Below are positions 32,251 through 42,712 of a stretch of DNA of 64,000 nucleotides, piece by piece. Each line of letters begins with the position of its first letter. The stretch's first letter is position 1. Source of the stretch: Elephas maximus indicus (Eukaryota; Chordata; Mammalia; Proboscidea; Elephantidae); contig NC_064841.1 of the NCBI RefSeq assembly GCF_024166365.1, forward strand, positions 29,690,001-29,754,000. The letters run 5' to 3'. The notes under the pieces are model-generated. The model did not search any database and was not told the origin of the DNA. It saw only the letters and a program-made list of their open reading frames with translations. Both the position numbers and the translations under genes were made by a program.

Positions 32251-33736
32251 TAACAGCTTGCACTATTCTTTTATGTACAGTCTTTTACAAATATTTTTAG
32301 AATATAAAGTTGTATGAGTTAACATGCACATCACTGTTAAAAGAAAATCTACCTTTTGTTTTTAGTGTTTTTGTTCTAGGTTCTGACTAGAGACTGTCCT
32401 AGCTATTATGCTAGTTTTTAAATTTTAGTTTCAGATATAGGTACAATTTTGTTTCTGTCTTTGCATTTTTAATAATTTCTTTGAGTACATAAAATAGTCA
32501 CATGGTTCAAATTTCAATCAGTATAAGAGAGTGAAAACATTTTCCATCGTCTCCCCCTTTCTGGGTATCCTTCCAGAGATTTAATCCAAGAGAGGTTAAT
32601 GATACCTCCCCCACCCTTGAGCCCCCAGGGTCAAAGGTGTTCTCTTCCCGCCAGCTGGAGTTTTGCTCTTTCCACAGTGACATGAGTGGTGTGATGAGTC
32701 CCTGCAGCAACCACTTAACCCTTTAGCCAATCCTCACCATATTTAACTTGTACCACCTGGTCGGATTCATCACTAGGGGGCTTAGAATCGACTCGATGGC
32801 ACTGGGGGGTTGGGTATGCATTGTACCAGCCTAAAACATCTCTCTTGCCCCTTGATGTGTGGGCTGTGCCAAGACCACCTGGAAGTGATCACCTCATATC
32901 CATGATCAGTAGTATAACCTTTCAGACCCATCAAGCCTAGGCAGTAAGAGAAACACCAGATGGTCTCCTGCCCCCACACTACATCCCCCACTTTTCTTTG
33001 CCACTTGCAAATAAAAGTAACCCAGTTTCCCAGAGAGGCATGGGAGAAAAAAGAGAAAGAGTGAAAAGGCTAGTATGTGTTTTGGGTCTCTTACAGCCGG
33101 TCTGGGTCTCTTCCTTTCCTCCCCCTTTTGTGGAATTGCCACATTTAGAACCCATACTGCCTGCCTGAAGTGTGTGCTCTACTGGGAACTTAAAACACCT
33201 CTTATCACAGACCATTCAGCAGTATCAATTACAACCATTAGGTGTGTATTGGCTCAAAAGGATCCACCAGCAAGGTTACATCAATCCATTGTCCAATTTA
33301 AGAATTATTTCTAAATTCAGTCAAAATTTTTTGGCCATGGGCTCTTCTTAGCACCACAGTGACGTGTTTCAGTGTCTAGGAGTGGCAAAAAGGCTTGGCA
33401 ACTTTCACTGCCATCAGACCCCCAACACAGATTCTAACTCTGAGAGTAGAGGTTCCTCTACCTAATGCTGATGGTGTGTGCATTTTTTTCCCCACAGTTA
33501 TGTGAGTTTCACTTAAATTGTTGGATGTCAATTGCCATATAATCAATGAGGTAAGTCTTTTAGATATACATTGAACACTAATACTCTGATATTAGAGAAT
33601 ACCTTTCTTTCAAAAAAAGGGAGGCTGTATTAGAACATTTGTAGTTTACCTAAAGTAAAAATATTAAAAATGACACTCTGTGATACCGGTGAAATTAAAA
33701 ACAAAAAAGCCCTTCCACCTAGAAATTTAAAAAACT
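32251..33736. other. Downstream flank of EIF5A2 with a SINE tail piece
   Basis: No gene was recognised. A SINE tail fragment lies near 32770-32815 (TTAGAATCGACTCGATGGCA). The part 32480-32600 (AATAGTCACATGGTTCAAAT) resembles an old interspersed repeat. The part 32820-33330 has LTR-like features (AATAAA at about 33010, CTCTACTGGGAACTTAAAAC) that I cannot assign. Confidence 0.4.
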
Positions 33737-33749
33737 ATTATACAACTCT

Positions 33750-33905
33750 GGAAACCCTGATGGCATAGTGGTTAAGAGCTATGGCTGCTAACCAAAAGGT
33801 CAGCAGTTCGAATCCACCAGGCACTCCTTGGAAACTGTATGGGGCAGTTTTACTCTGTCCTATTTGGTTGCTATGAGTCAGAATCAACTGAATAGCAATG
33901 GTTTT
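33750..33905 (+). repeat. AfroSINE, full-length, with target duplication
   Basis: The order is GGAAACCCTGATGGCATAGT, GCTATGGCTGCTAACCAAAA, GCAGTTCGAATCCACC (B-box), GGCAGTTTTACTCTGTCC and TGAGTCAGAATCAACTGAA. A 13-bp direct repeat (ATTATACAACTCT at 33737-33749 and ATTACACAACTCT at 33906-33918, one mismatch) marks the insertion. Confidence 0.93.
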
Positions 33906-33984
33906 ATTACACAACTCTGTGGTGAAAGGTGAAATACAATGAGTTGCTGAAAGATGATGTAAACAATACATATCACAATCTATG

Positions 33985-34152
33985 TAATACATTTAAAGCA
34001 GCCATCTGAAATTCATAGCCCAACCACCTCTATGAATGAAAATGAAAGAATGAAATAAATGAACTAAAGTTCTAAGTCAAACAAAAATAACAGCGAACAA
34101 ACCAAAGGGAAGCACAAAGGAGGAAAGATAAACACAGGTATCAATGAAGTAG
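33985..34152 (+). mobile_element. Ancient L1 ORF2 fragment, left part
   Basis: Sequence such as AAAGGGAAGCACAAAGGAGG and AAAGATAAACACAGG, then ATCAATGAAGTAG, fits the endonuclease-RT linker of an old L1. The same element resumes at 49258 after a 15-kb block of younger insertions. Confidence 0.6.
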
Positions 34153-34861
34153 GGGAGGTGCAGGGACCAAGATGGCGGACTAGTCGGACACACTAAGCCA
34201 TCCTGCTGCAACGAAGACCTAAAAAACCAAGTAAAATGGATGTCAATCCTGGAAGGGATGAAATATTAAATTTGAAGACACTGAGAAGAAGAAACTGATA
34301 GAAAACAGCAGAGGAGTAGAGATGCAGAGTGGAAATTCCCAGCCAAGCAGCATGACTCAGCGAGGCCATCTTGGAATAGAGCCCACAACCCGCATACAGG
34401 AAGGCATTTCCACAGAATTCGCAGTAGGAGATAGAGGTACGGCATGGACACACCCAGTGCTAAGTAAGACCACATTTGTTGGCCGCAACTCAAGGAGGAA
34501 ACCAGACTCTCTCACCTGGTAACCACAGAAGCACCCTCCTACAACCCCCACCCCGCTGGTGACTAGTAACAAGAACCACTCCATCCCCCAGCTGCGGGAG
34601 CCACAGTATTAACCCACCCTATTGCCCTCCTCCATGTAGCCCCCTGTGCCCCTGCCTTCATCCACCAACCCCCTCCCCCTGCCGCCTCTCTTCTGCCCTT
34701 CCAGCCAGACCACAGACCTCTCCATGGGCTCTGGAGGAAGGTCCTTGTCCTACCTCACGGGGTCAAAATAATGTCCCCCTCTCCAGGACTTTCACAGCAG
34801 AGAAGTACCATTTTCCCCTCACCCATCCTCCTCCCTGCCCGGCTCTGGCAGTATTCAACAA

Positions 34862-35285
34862 ATGCCACACTACCTAAGCCGGAACTAAGGCCTACCCATG
34901 CCCAAACTATTCTTGCCGCTTTAGGAAAAAAAAAAAAAGCCAAGCCCCTATGCCGGGAACTCAGGGCAGGCACTCCCCCTTTGCCTGGGCACTGGCATAA
35001 GGGCTCCATGGACTTATAGCACTCTTCACCCCTGCCTAGACCTGTGTGGGCTGATTGAACACCGCAGGCTGTCATTAATGCTAAGCCCCCTAAGCTGGGA
35101 ACTCAGGACTGTCTTTGCCCAAATCAGTCTTGCAGCTTTAAAAAACTGCCATGCCGCCTAAGCAGGCAACTCAGCACAGGCACTGCCCCTATGCCTAGAC
35201 ACTGGCATAATGGGTCCACAGACTTCTAATGTCCATCACCCCTGCCTAGATCTGTGTGAGCCACTTCAACAGCGCAGGTCCTCAT
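34862..35285 (+). repeat. Two ~210 bp tandem monomers in L1 5' UTR
   Basis: CCTGCCTAGACCTGTGTGGG at 35031 and CCTGCCTAGATCTGTGTGAG at 35241 are 210 bases apart. Flanking segments (GGGCACTGGCATAAGGG / GACACTGGCATAATGGG; GCCGGAACT / GCTGGGAACT) repeat with the same spacing. Two units are visible. The first also holds an A13 insertion near 34926. Confidence 0.75.
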
Positions 35286-36007
35286 TAGCATAGAAAAACA
35301 GGGCAAATACCTGAAGTCTATTTTCAACTGCAGAAGCCGGGGGAGAGGGGGTGCAGATTCATGACATTTGAGACTGTCCTGCCCATTGAGCAGGACCCTC
35401 ACCCACCCACATCAGGGACCCGAGGACTGGCAATATTACCCATTCCATCCAGCCACCAACAGAGGTCTGAGAATAAGTGGTGCCTCCCAATTGTAACAAC
35501 CAATAGCATTGGGTGCTCAAAGTCCAAATGCAAAACCCAGCCACCTACGTGCTCTAGCGAATAGGGAAATGCCTTTTACCCAGGCACTCAGGTCCATCCA
35601 TCAGCTCCTGCCTTACTCAGCACATAGTCCCCTACTGGAGCCAGATTTCTGTGCCTGCTCCAAATGCCATTATTCATCCTTGCCCATCTAGGACTGTAGG
35701 TGACGGTCTGCAATACATACTTGGTGACTGATGACCTGGACACCTGGGCTGCATCCACACAAGAAAAGTGAAAAGACTCCTGGGCTCACACACTAAGTAG
35801 CTGCTTTCACCTCCTGGTGACAAGACATAAGAGCTTCAAAGATATGAATAACCAAAGTAGATCACACACCCAACCTACTTGGCATATCAAAACAACAAAA
35901 AACTAGGACATGGTAAGCAAATATATAATAAATATAATAACTTATTGATGGCTCAGAGACAACAGTTGATACCAAATCACATAAACAGGTCATGATACCT
36001 CCAGCAA

Positions 36008-37028
36008 GTGACCAAAACAAAGAATCAGGAAACCTTCAGAGGAAGAGAAGGTCTTGGAATTACTGGACTTAGAATTCAAAAGATTAATATACAGAGCTCT
36101 TCAAGAGATCAGGAAGGAGATCAGGCAAAACTCAGGCCAAGCCAAAGAACACACAGACAAAGCAACAGAGGAATTCAGAAAACAATACAAGAACAGAATG
36201 ATAATAAATTTAACAGGCTGCTTGGAATCATAGAGAGACAACAGCTAAAAATCCAAAAAATTAACAATAAAATTTCAGAAGTAGACAACTTAATAGATGG
36301 TCATAGGAGCTGAATTGAGGAATGGAGGTCAGAATTAGTGAGACTGAAGATAAATCCTTTGACATCAGTTTATTTGAGGAAACATCAGATAAAAGAATTT
36401 TAAAAAACAAAGTCTAAGGATTATGTGGGATACTATTGAGAGGAAAATCCTACAACTGATTGGAGTACTAGAATGGGGGGAGTAACAGGAAATACAGAGA
36501 GAATTGCTAAGAGAAAACTTCCCTGGTATCAAGAAAGATGATAGGATATCTATCCAAGAAGCTCATCGAACCCCACACAGGATAAATCCCAAAAGAAAGT
36601 CACCGAGACATATAATCAAACTTGGCAAAATCAAAGATAAAGATAGAACCTTAAGAGCAGCACAGGCTAAAAGAAAAGTCACCTACAAAGGAGAGTCAGT
36701 AAGACTAAGCTCTGGCTATTCAGCAGAAACCATGCAGGCAGGAAGGCAATGGGATGACATATATAGAGCCTTGAAGGAAAAACAGTGCCAACCAGGAATT
36801 ATATATCTAGCAAAACTGTCTCTCAAATATGATGGTGACTTTAGGTCACTTCGAGATAAACAGAAGTTAAGAAAATGTAAAACCCAAACCAAAATGACAA
36901 GAAACATTAAAGGAAGTCCCTTGGCTAGAGAACCAACAATACTGGAAAAAGACGCAAGATTAGAACACAGGACAGAACAACCAGATATCAGCTCAGATAG
37001 GAAAGATGCAAAAATAAGGCAAAGATAA
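36008..37028 (+). pseudogene. L1 ORF1 remnant, best preserved copy
   Basis: The N-terminal coiled-coil part is in one frame (36008-36313, with IQKINNKISEVDNLIDGHRS). The RRM and C-terminal part (36504-37028, 175 codons) reads SIQEAHRTPHRINPKRKSP, LRAAQAKRKVTYKGESVRL, YSAETMQAGRQWDDIYRALK and PGIIYLAKLSLKYDGDF. These are the segments conserved in mammalian L1 ORF1p, the trimeric RNA chaperone of the retrotransposon RNP. A stop and frame shift between 36313 and 36504 break it. Confidence 0.85.
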
Positions 37029-37366
37029 AAGACTGAAAATAGGTAAACAGAGACATCAATAAGTAAATGATGACAACATTAAAAAAAGAGGAACTAAATA
37101 GTGTAGTCATAGAACTTGATATGGAGAGGAAGTTAAAGCACTATCAAGAAATAAAAGACTTGTTTAATATTAGAAAAATAGAGGTAAAATTTAGGGTAAC
37201 CACAAAGGAAACTAACAAATCAACCCATCAAAATAAATAAATAAAAGAAGGAAAACATAAAGGCTCAGCAAACACAAAATCAACAATAATGAAAAGATGA
37301 TAAGAAAATACATAAAGAAAAAGACCTCAGCACACAAAATTAAGTAGAACAGAGAAACTGTCAACA

Positions 37367-37368
<2 letters not shown>

Positions 37369-37398
<30 letters not shown>
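37369..37398 (+). repeat. (AC)n microsatellite, 15 units
   Basis: An uninterrupted AC dinucleotide run in the ORF1-ORF2 spacer of the L1. It is likely length-variable. Confidence 0.95.
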
Positions 37399-37403
<5 letters not shown>

Positions 37404-38446
37404 CAAAATGACAGGAGTAAACTCATACCTATCAATAATTACACTGAATGTAAATGGACTAAATGCACCGATAAAGAGACAGAGAGTGGCAGAATAGATT
37501 AAAAAACATACACACACAATCCATCTGTATGCTACCTACAAGAGACATACCTTAGACTCAAAGACAAAAACAAACTAAAACTCAAAGGATGGGAAAAATA
37601 TATCAAGTAAACAACAACCAAAAAAGAGCAGGAGTGGCAATATTAATCTCTGACAAAATAGACTTTAGAGCAAAATTCACAAAGGATAAGGAAGGGCACT
37701 ATATAATGATTAATGGGTCAATACAGCAGGAGAGCATAACCATAATAAATATATACACACCCAATGACAGGGCTCCAAAATACATAAAACAAACTAACAG
37801 CATTGAAAACAGAAATACACAGCTCTACAATAATAGTTGGAGACTTCAACACATCATCTAGAAAGAAACTCAAAAAAGACACAGAAGATCTAAATGCCAC
37901 AATCAATCAGCTTGACCTCATAGACATGTGCAGAACACTCCACCCAACAGCGGCCAAGTATATATTTTTTTCCAATGCAACGGGACATTCTCCAGAATAG
38001 ACCACATATTAAACCACAAAGTAAGCCTTAACAGAATCCAAAACATTGAAATTTACAAAGCATGTTTTCTTACCATAAAGCCATATAAGTAGAAATCAAT
38101 AACAGAAACAGCACCCCAACACTAGGCTGGCACTAATCCAAAAAAAAACACAAAATAACAAATGTTGGAGAGGTTGTAGAGAAACTGAAACACTTATACA
38201 CTGCTGGTGTGTACCTGTAAATGGTACAACCACTTTGGAAAACGATTTGGCACTTCCCCAAAAAGCTAGAAATAGAAATAACATAAATCCAGTAAACCCA
38301 CTCCTTGGAATATATCCTAGAGAAATAAGAGCTGGCACATGAATAGACGTATGCACACCCATGTTTGTTGCAGTAAAACGATGGAAACACCCTAGGTGCC
38401 CATCGGCAGACAAATGGATAAACAAATTATGGTACATACACATAAT

Positions 38447-38530
38447 CCTTGGAAACTCTATGGGGCAGTTCTACTCTGTCCTATAGGGTCGCTATGAGTC
38501 AGAATCGACTCGATGGCACTGGGCCTGGAC
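38447..38530 (+). repeat. AfroSINE 3' fragment nested in L1
   Basis: CCTTGGAAACTCTATGGGGC, TTCTACTCTGTCCTATAGGG and GAGTCAGAATCGACTCGATG interrupt the L1 sequence GGTACATACACATAAT / AATGGAATACTACATAAC. The tRNA head is missing. The tail is little diverged. Confidence 0.88.
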
Positions 38531-39746
38531 GCGTAATGGAATACTACATAACAATAAAGAACAATGATGAATCCACGAAGCATCTCCCAACACGGATGAA
38601 TCTAGAGGGTGTTATGCTGAGTGAAATAAGTCAGTCACAAAAGGACAAATATTGTATGATAAGTCCACTAGTATAAGAATCCAAGAAAAGGTTTAAGCAC
38701 AGAAGAAAGAATTCTTTGTTGGTTACGAAGGTGATGAGGCAGGGGAATTCACTAATAGTAAACAAGGATCATCTTTGGTGAAGGGAAGAACAACACATAA
38801 TACAGGGGAAGTCAGCACAACTGGACTGTAGCAAAAGCAAAGAAGTTTTCTAAACACATTCAAACACTTTCAGGGACAGAGTAGCTGGGGCTGGGGCTTG
38901 GGCACCATAGTTTTGGGGGATATCTAGGTGAATCGGTATACCAAAGTTTATTAAGAAAGTGTTCTGTATCCCACTTTGGTGAGTGGCATCTGGGGTCTTA
39001 AAAGCCTATGAACTGCCATCTAAGATGCATCAATTTGTCCCAACCCACTTGGAGCTAAGGAGAATGAAGAATATCAAAGACACAAAGAAAATATTAGCTC
39101 AAGAGACAAAAGGTCCACATAAACCAGAGACTCTATCAGCCTGAGACCAGAAGAACTAGATGGTGCCCAGCTACCACCAATGACCATCCTGACAGGGAAC
39201 ACAACAGACGGTCCTGGACAGAGCAGGAGGAAAGTGCAGAGCAGATCTCAAATTCATGTAAAAAGACCAGACTTAATGGTCTGACACAGATTGGAGGAAT
39301 CCCTGAAATTGTGGACCCCAGGTGCTCTGTTAACCTAGAACTAAAACCATTCCCAAAGCCATTCTTCAGACGAAGATTAGACTGGACTATAAAACAAAAA
39401 ATAATACTCATGAGGAGTATTCTTCTTAGTTCAATTAGATACAGAGACCAAATTGGCAGCTCTTATCCAAAGATTGGATGAGAAGGCAGGCAAGGACAGG
39501 AACTGGTTGAATGAACACAAGAAACCTGGAGTGGAAAGCGGGAGTGTGCTGTCACATTGCAGGGATTGCAACTAGCGTCAATAAAAATATGTGTATAAAT
39601 TTTTGTATGAAAAATTAAGCTGTAAACACTAAACTAAAGCACAATTAAAAAAGAAAAAGCTAAAATAAAAAAATGGCAGCTAACTCCAAATGTTAGCAAG
39701 GATGCAGATAAACTAATCACTATTAAATAAATAAATAAATAAAAAG

Positions 39747-40092
39747 ACTAAGTTCTGATTATTTGGCAGAAACCATGCAGGCAAGAAGGCAATGTGATGA
39801 CGTATATAATACCGTGAAAGAAAAAAGTTGCCAACCAAGGATAATATACTCTGCAAAACTTTTGCTCAAAAATGATGGCAAAATCAGGACATTTCCAGAT
39901 AAACAGAAAATATGGGAATTTGTAAAAACAAAACCAAACTGACAAAATTACTAAAGGGAGTTCTTCAGTTATAGAACAAACAACATCAGACAACAACCTG
40001 AACCTAGGACAAAGTCAAGTATCAACTAGATACCATTGTAGGTTTTGACCTCTCAAGGAGAAAACAAAACTAAAAGACTTAAAACGGAACTA
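39747..40092 (+). mobile_element. L1 LINE, left part (ORF1 3' end), continues at 44351
   Basis: AAGACTAAGTTCTGATTATT, GGCAGAAACCATGCAGGCAA and GCCAACCAAGGATAATATAC match the end of ORF1 in the other copies. The element breaks at AAAACGGAACTAGA, where another L1 is inserted, and resumes at 44351 with the next part of the L1 sequence. An (AAAT)n run precedes it at 39722-39745. Confidence 0.75.
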
Positions 40093-40363
40093 GACTTCCA
40101 GCCAACATGACACCATAGACAGAAGCACCATGCTGTCCCTCCACAGCAAAGACCAGAAAAACTAAGTAAAACAGAGACAAGTATCATTCCTGGAACCTGA
40201 AGTGCCAAAAGAAGAGATAGAGAATCCAGCCAAGCACCAAATGGGGAAAGAAACTGACAGAGAATGGAGAGCAAGGAGAGATATGTGTGGAGGGCCCCAT
40301 CAGCTAACCGCATGGCTCCACCATCTTGGACTCCAGTTGGTGATCGGCAGACAGGGAGCACAG

Positions 40364-40640
40364 GAAAGCAGCTTCAAAGGACTCCCAGCAGGAGACAGAA
40401 CACCTGGTAACCAGTGATACACGCTTTCCCACCCCCCATTCTCTCCCCGCTGCCCTACCTCCAAGGTTGCTGGCTGGCTGTGGTGGCTCAGCTGGCAGGG
40501 AAGTGTAGCATCCATGCCACTTGGATTTGCCCCATCCACGTCGGAGATCAGTGGACAGGTAGTACGGGAAAGCAGCTTCACGAAGTTCCCAACAGGAGAC
40601 AGAGCACCTGGTAACAAGCGGTATACACTTTTCTGGTCCC
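40364..40640 (+). repeat. ~204 bp duplicated unit in L1 5' UTR
   Basis: GAAAGCAGCTTCAAAGGACT with GGAGACAGAACACCTGGTAA (from 40364) recurs as GAAAGCAGCTTCACGAAGTT with GGAGACAGAGCACCTGGTAA (from 40568), 204 bases apart. The second copy is complete only to about 40640. Confidence 0.8.
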
Positions 40641-40889
40641 ACCTTCCTCCCCCTCCTTCAGCCGCCTCTGCTTCCTGCTAGCCATGGACTCTTGGCTGGC
40701 AGACAACTGCTTTGGCCTCAGGCTGCTTGGCTTTGCAATGCCCACACTGGCCGGGCCACTGAGCTGGTGTTGGTTCTTTCCATCTCTTTTGGTTTCTTCT
40801 GTGCCACCTACCACCTCCCCCTCCTTTCTCTGGAGCACCTGGCTCTGTGTGCCATCTTTGCTTCTTCTTGAAAGGCTGTGAACCCATGC

Positions 40890-41340
40890 TCCACTGGGGA
40901 ACCACTCTCCAGGCCTGCGACACCACACTGGTGGGATCCTTGGGGTTTTTTTTCCCCTTGTTTTGCTTTGTTCTGTTTTCTTTCGTGTGTTGTTTTTCTT
41001 TTCGCAGCTTGGGTGCCCCATCTAGCCAGGCTGCACTGCACAGCTTAGGAGCCACTCCCCCAGCCTGTGTGACTGTGTAGGTGGGATCCCTAGGGGCCTT
41101 TCTTTTCTTCTTCTTTCTTTCTTTGTTTTTTCTTTTCTTTCTCTTTTTGCCTTTCTGTCTTGCTTCATTTCTCAGTTCTTGTCTCTCTACACTTATCTTC
41201 TTTTCCTGTCTCCTGAATACCTGATGCTATGTGACATCTATCCCCCCTCTAGCCAGGCTATACTGTGCAGCCTGGGAGCCACTTCCCCAGCCTTAGCAGC
41301 CCCATTGGTGGGACTACGGGACTCCTGGGGGCTTTTCTTT
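40890..41340 (+). repeat. Three diverged copies of a second L1 5' UTR unit
   Basis: GTGGGATCCTTGGGGTTTTT (40931), GTGGGATCCCTAGGGGCCTT (41081) and a GTGGGACTACGGGACTCC-GGGGGCTTTT variant (41308) end three related units. The last two also share CTAGCCAGGCT-GCA and GGAGCCACTCCCCCAGCC-like segments. T-rich runs separate the units. Confidence 0.65.
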
Positions 41341-42143
41341 TCCAAATTTGTATTGAGTTATTTTTGTCTTTCTTTTTTCCTTTTTCTTTTTACTTTTCTC
41401 CATTTCTTAGTTTCTCATCTCTGCATTCCAATGGCAAGCTCCCTTAGCACTCTTTTTTTCTCTCCCTCTTGTTTGCTTGTTTTTCTCTCCTCTCTCCTGT
41501 TTCCCACACCCCTATTAGCTCCACACATCACAACCTCCCCCCTCTTTCCTGCCTACCTGCGCTATGCACTGAACATCACACCCCCAAGCAGCACAGGCAT
41601 GGCCTACTGAAACCTGCCCAGCACTGATTCCTGGCCCACCCTGTCGGTGCTAGTATGTGCCACAAACAACCCATCAGAGCCCCTTTCCTTCAGCTGGACC
41701 TGCTCTGCTGCATCATAGCTGAATGGCTGGCCCTGCCCATTGGACTAGGAGATGAAAAGTATCATGACTACAGATGAGCAAATAACGAAGAACACACAGC
41801 CCACCTGCTCAGACATAACCAAACAAAACAAAAAAGTGGGACAAAACAGATAAATGTACAATGAAGAAACAAAGAAAATAACTACTGAATGTCCCAAAGA
41901 CAGAAGACAGTACCAAAACATATTTAAAAAAACAGGACAGGATGGGTCCAGAAGGGATACAAAATAAAACACCAGATGACTTTCAAGTAGAAGAAAAGAC
42001 ACTAGAACTACTTAACAAGGAATTCAAATCTCTAATGTTCAGAGCAATCCAAGAGTTGAAGCAAAAAGCAGATGAAAATGAGGGAAAAAAATGACACATG
42101 TTTGGAAAAGGCAGACAAGTTCATGGAAAATACAGACTAAAAA

Positions 42144-42712
42144 ATGGAACAACTCAGGAAAGTAATACGGGAACAAAATGCCAAAATAAATTCACAACTA
42201 GAAATCATACAAAAACAACGATTAGAAATCCACAAGATAAACAACAAGATTTCAGAAGTGGATAGTGTCATGGAAGTGCTGAGGAGCAGGTTTGAAATGA
42301 TGGAAGAAGGAATCAGCAAAATTGAAGACAAACACTTGGATACAACTTTGTGTGAGGAAAAAAGAATGAAAAAAAATGAAGAAACCCTGAGAATTATGTG
42401 AGATACAATCAAAAGCAAAAATCTGCAAGTGACCAGAGTTCCAGAACAGGGAGAGAAAACAGAAAACACAGAAAAAAAAGAAAAGAAAACACAGAGAGGA
42501 TAATTGAAGAATTGCTGACAGAAAACTTCCCTAATATCATGAATGATGAAAAGCCGACCATCAAAGAAGCACAACGAACCTCATATAGGATAGACCCCAA
42601 AAGAAAAACACCAAGGCATATCATAGTCACACTTGCTAGAACCAAAGACAAAGAAAAAATCCCAAGAGCAGCTGGAGAAAAACAAAAAGTCACATACAGA
42701 GGGAAACAATAA
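42144..42712 (+). pseudogene. L1 ORF1 remnant in the nested L1
   Basis: The coiled-coil part (42144-42401) contains EIIQKQRLEIHKINNKISEV and KIEDKHLDTTLCEEKRMKKN. The RRM part (42398-42712) contains ENFPNIMNDEKPTIKEAQR and PRHIIVTLARTKDKEKIPRA, in a different frame overlapping by four bases. A stop in GAATTATGTGAG breaks the first frame. Confidence 0.82.

Larger units (their letters stand above)
34153..39670 (+). mobile_element. L1 LINE with 5' UTR, ORF1 and internally deleted ORF2
   Basis: The 5' end carries ACCAAGATGGCGGACTAG with a YY1-like site at 34167-34175. A 5' UTR of about 1.8 kb follows, then an ORF1 region (about 36000-37028), the start of ORF2 (from 37410) and a jump near 38100-38110. 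At that jump the endonuclease sequence joins the C-terminal end of ORF2. The 3' UTR ends in an A-rich tail near 39650. About 3 kb of ORF2 including the RT core is missing. A SINE piece lies at 38447-38530 and an (AC)n run at 37369. Confidence 0.87.

Noticed and set aside
37369..37398. AC-repeat-encoded Val/Cys-rich frame on the minus strand (37212-37517)
   Set aside because: It is the translation of an (AC)n microsatellite and flanking L1 sequence.
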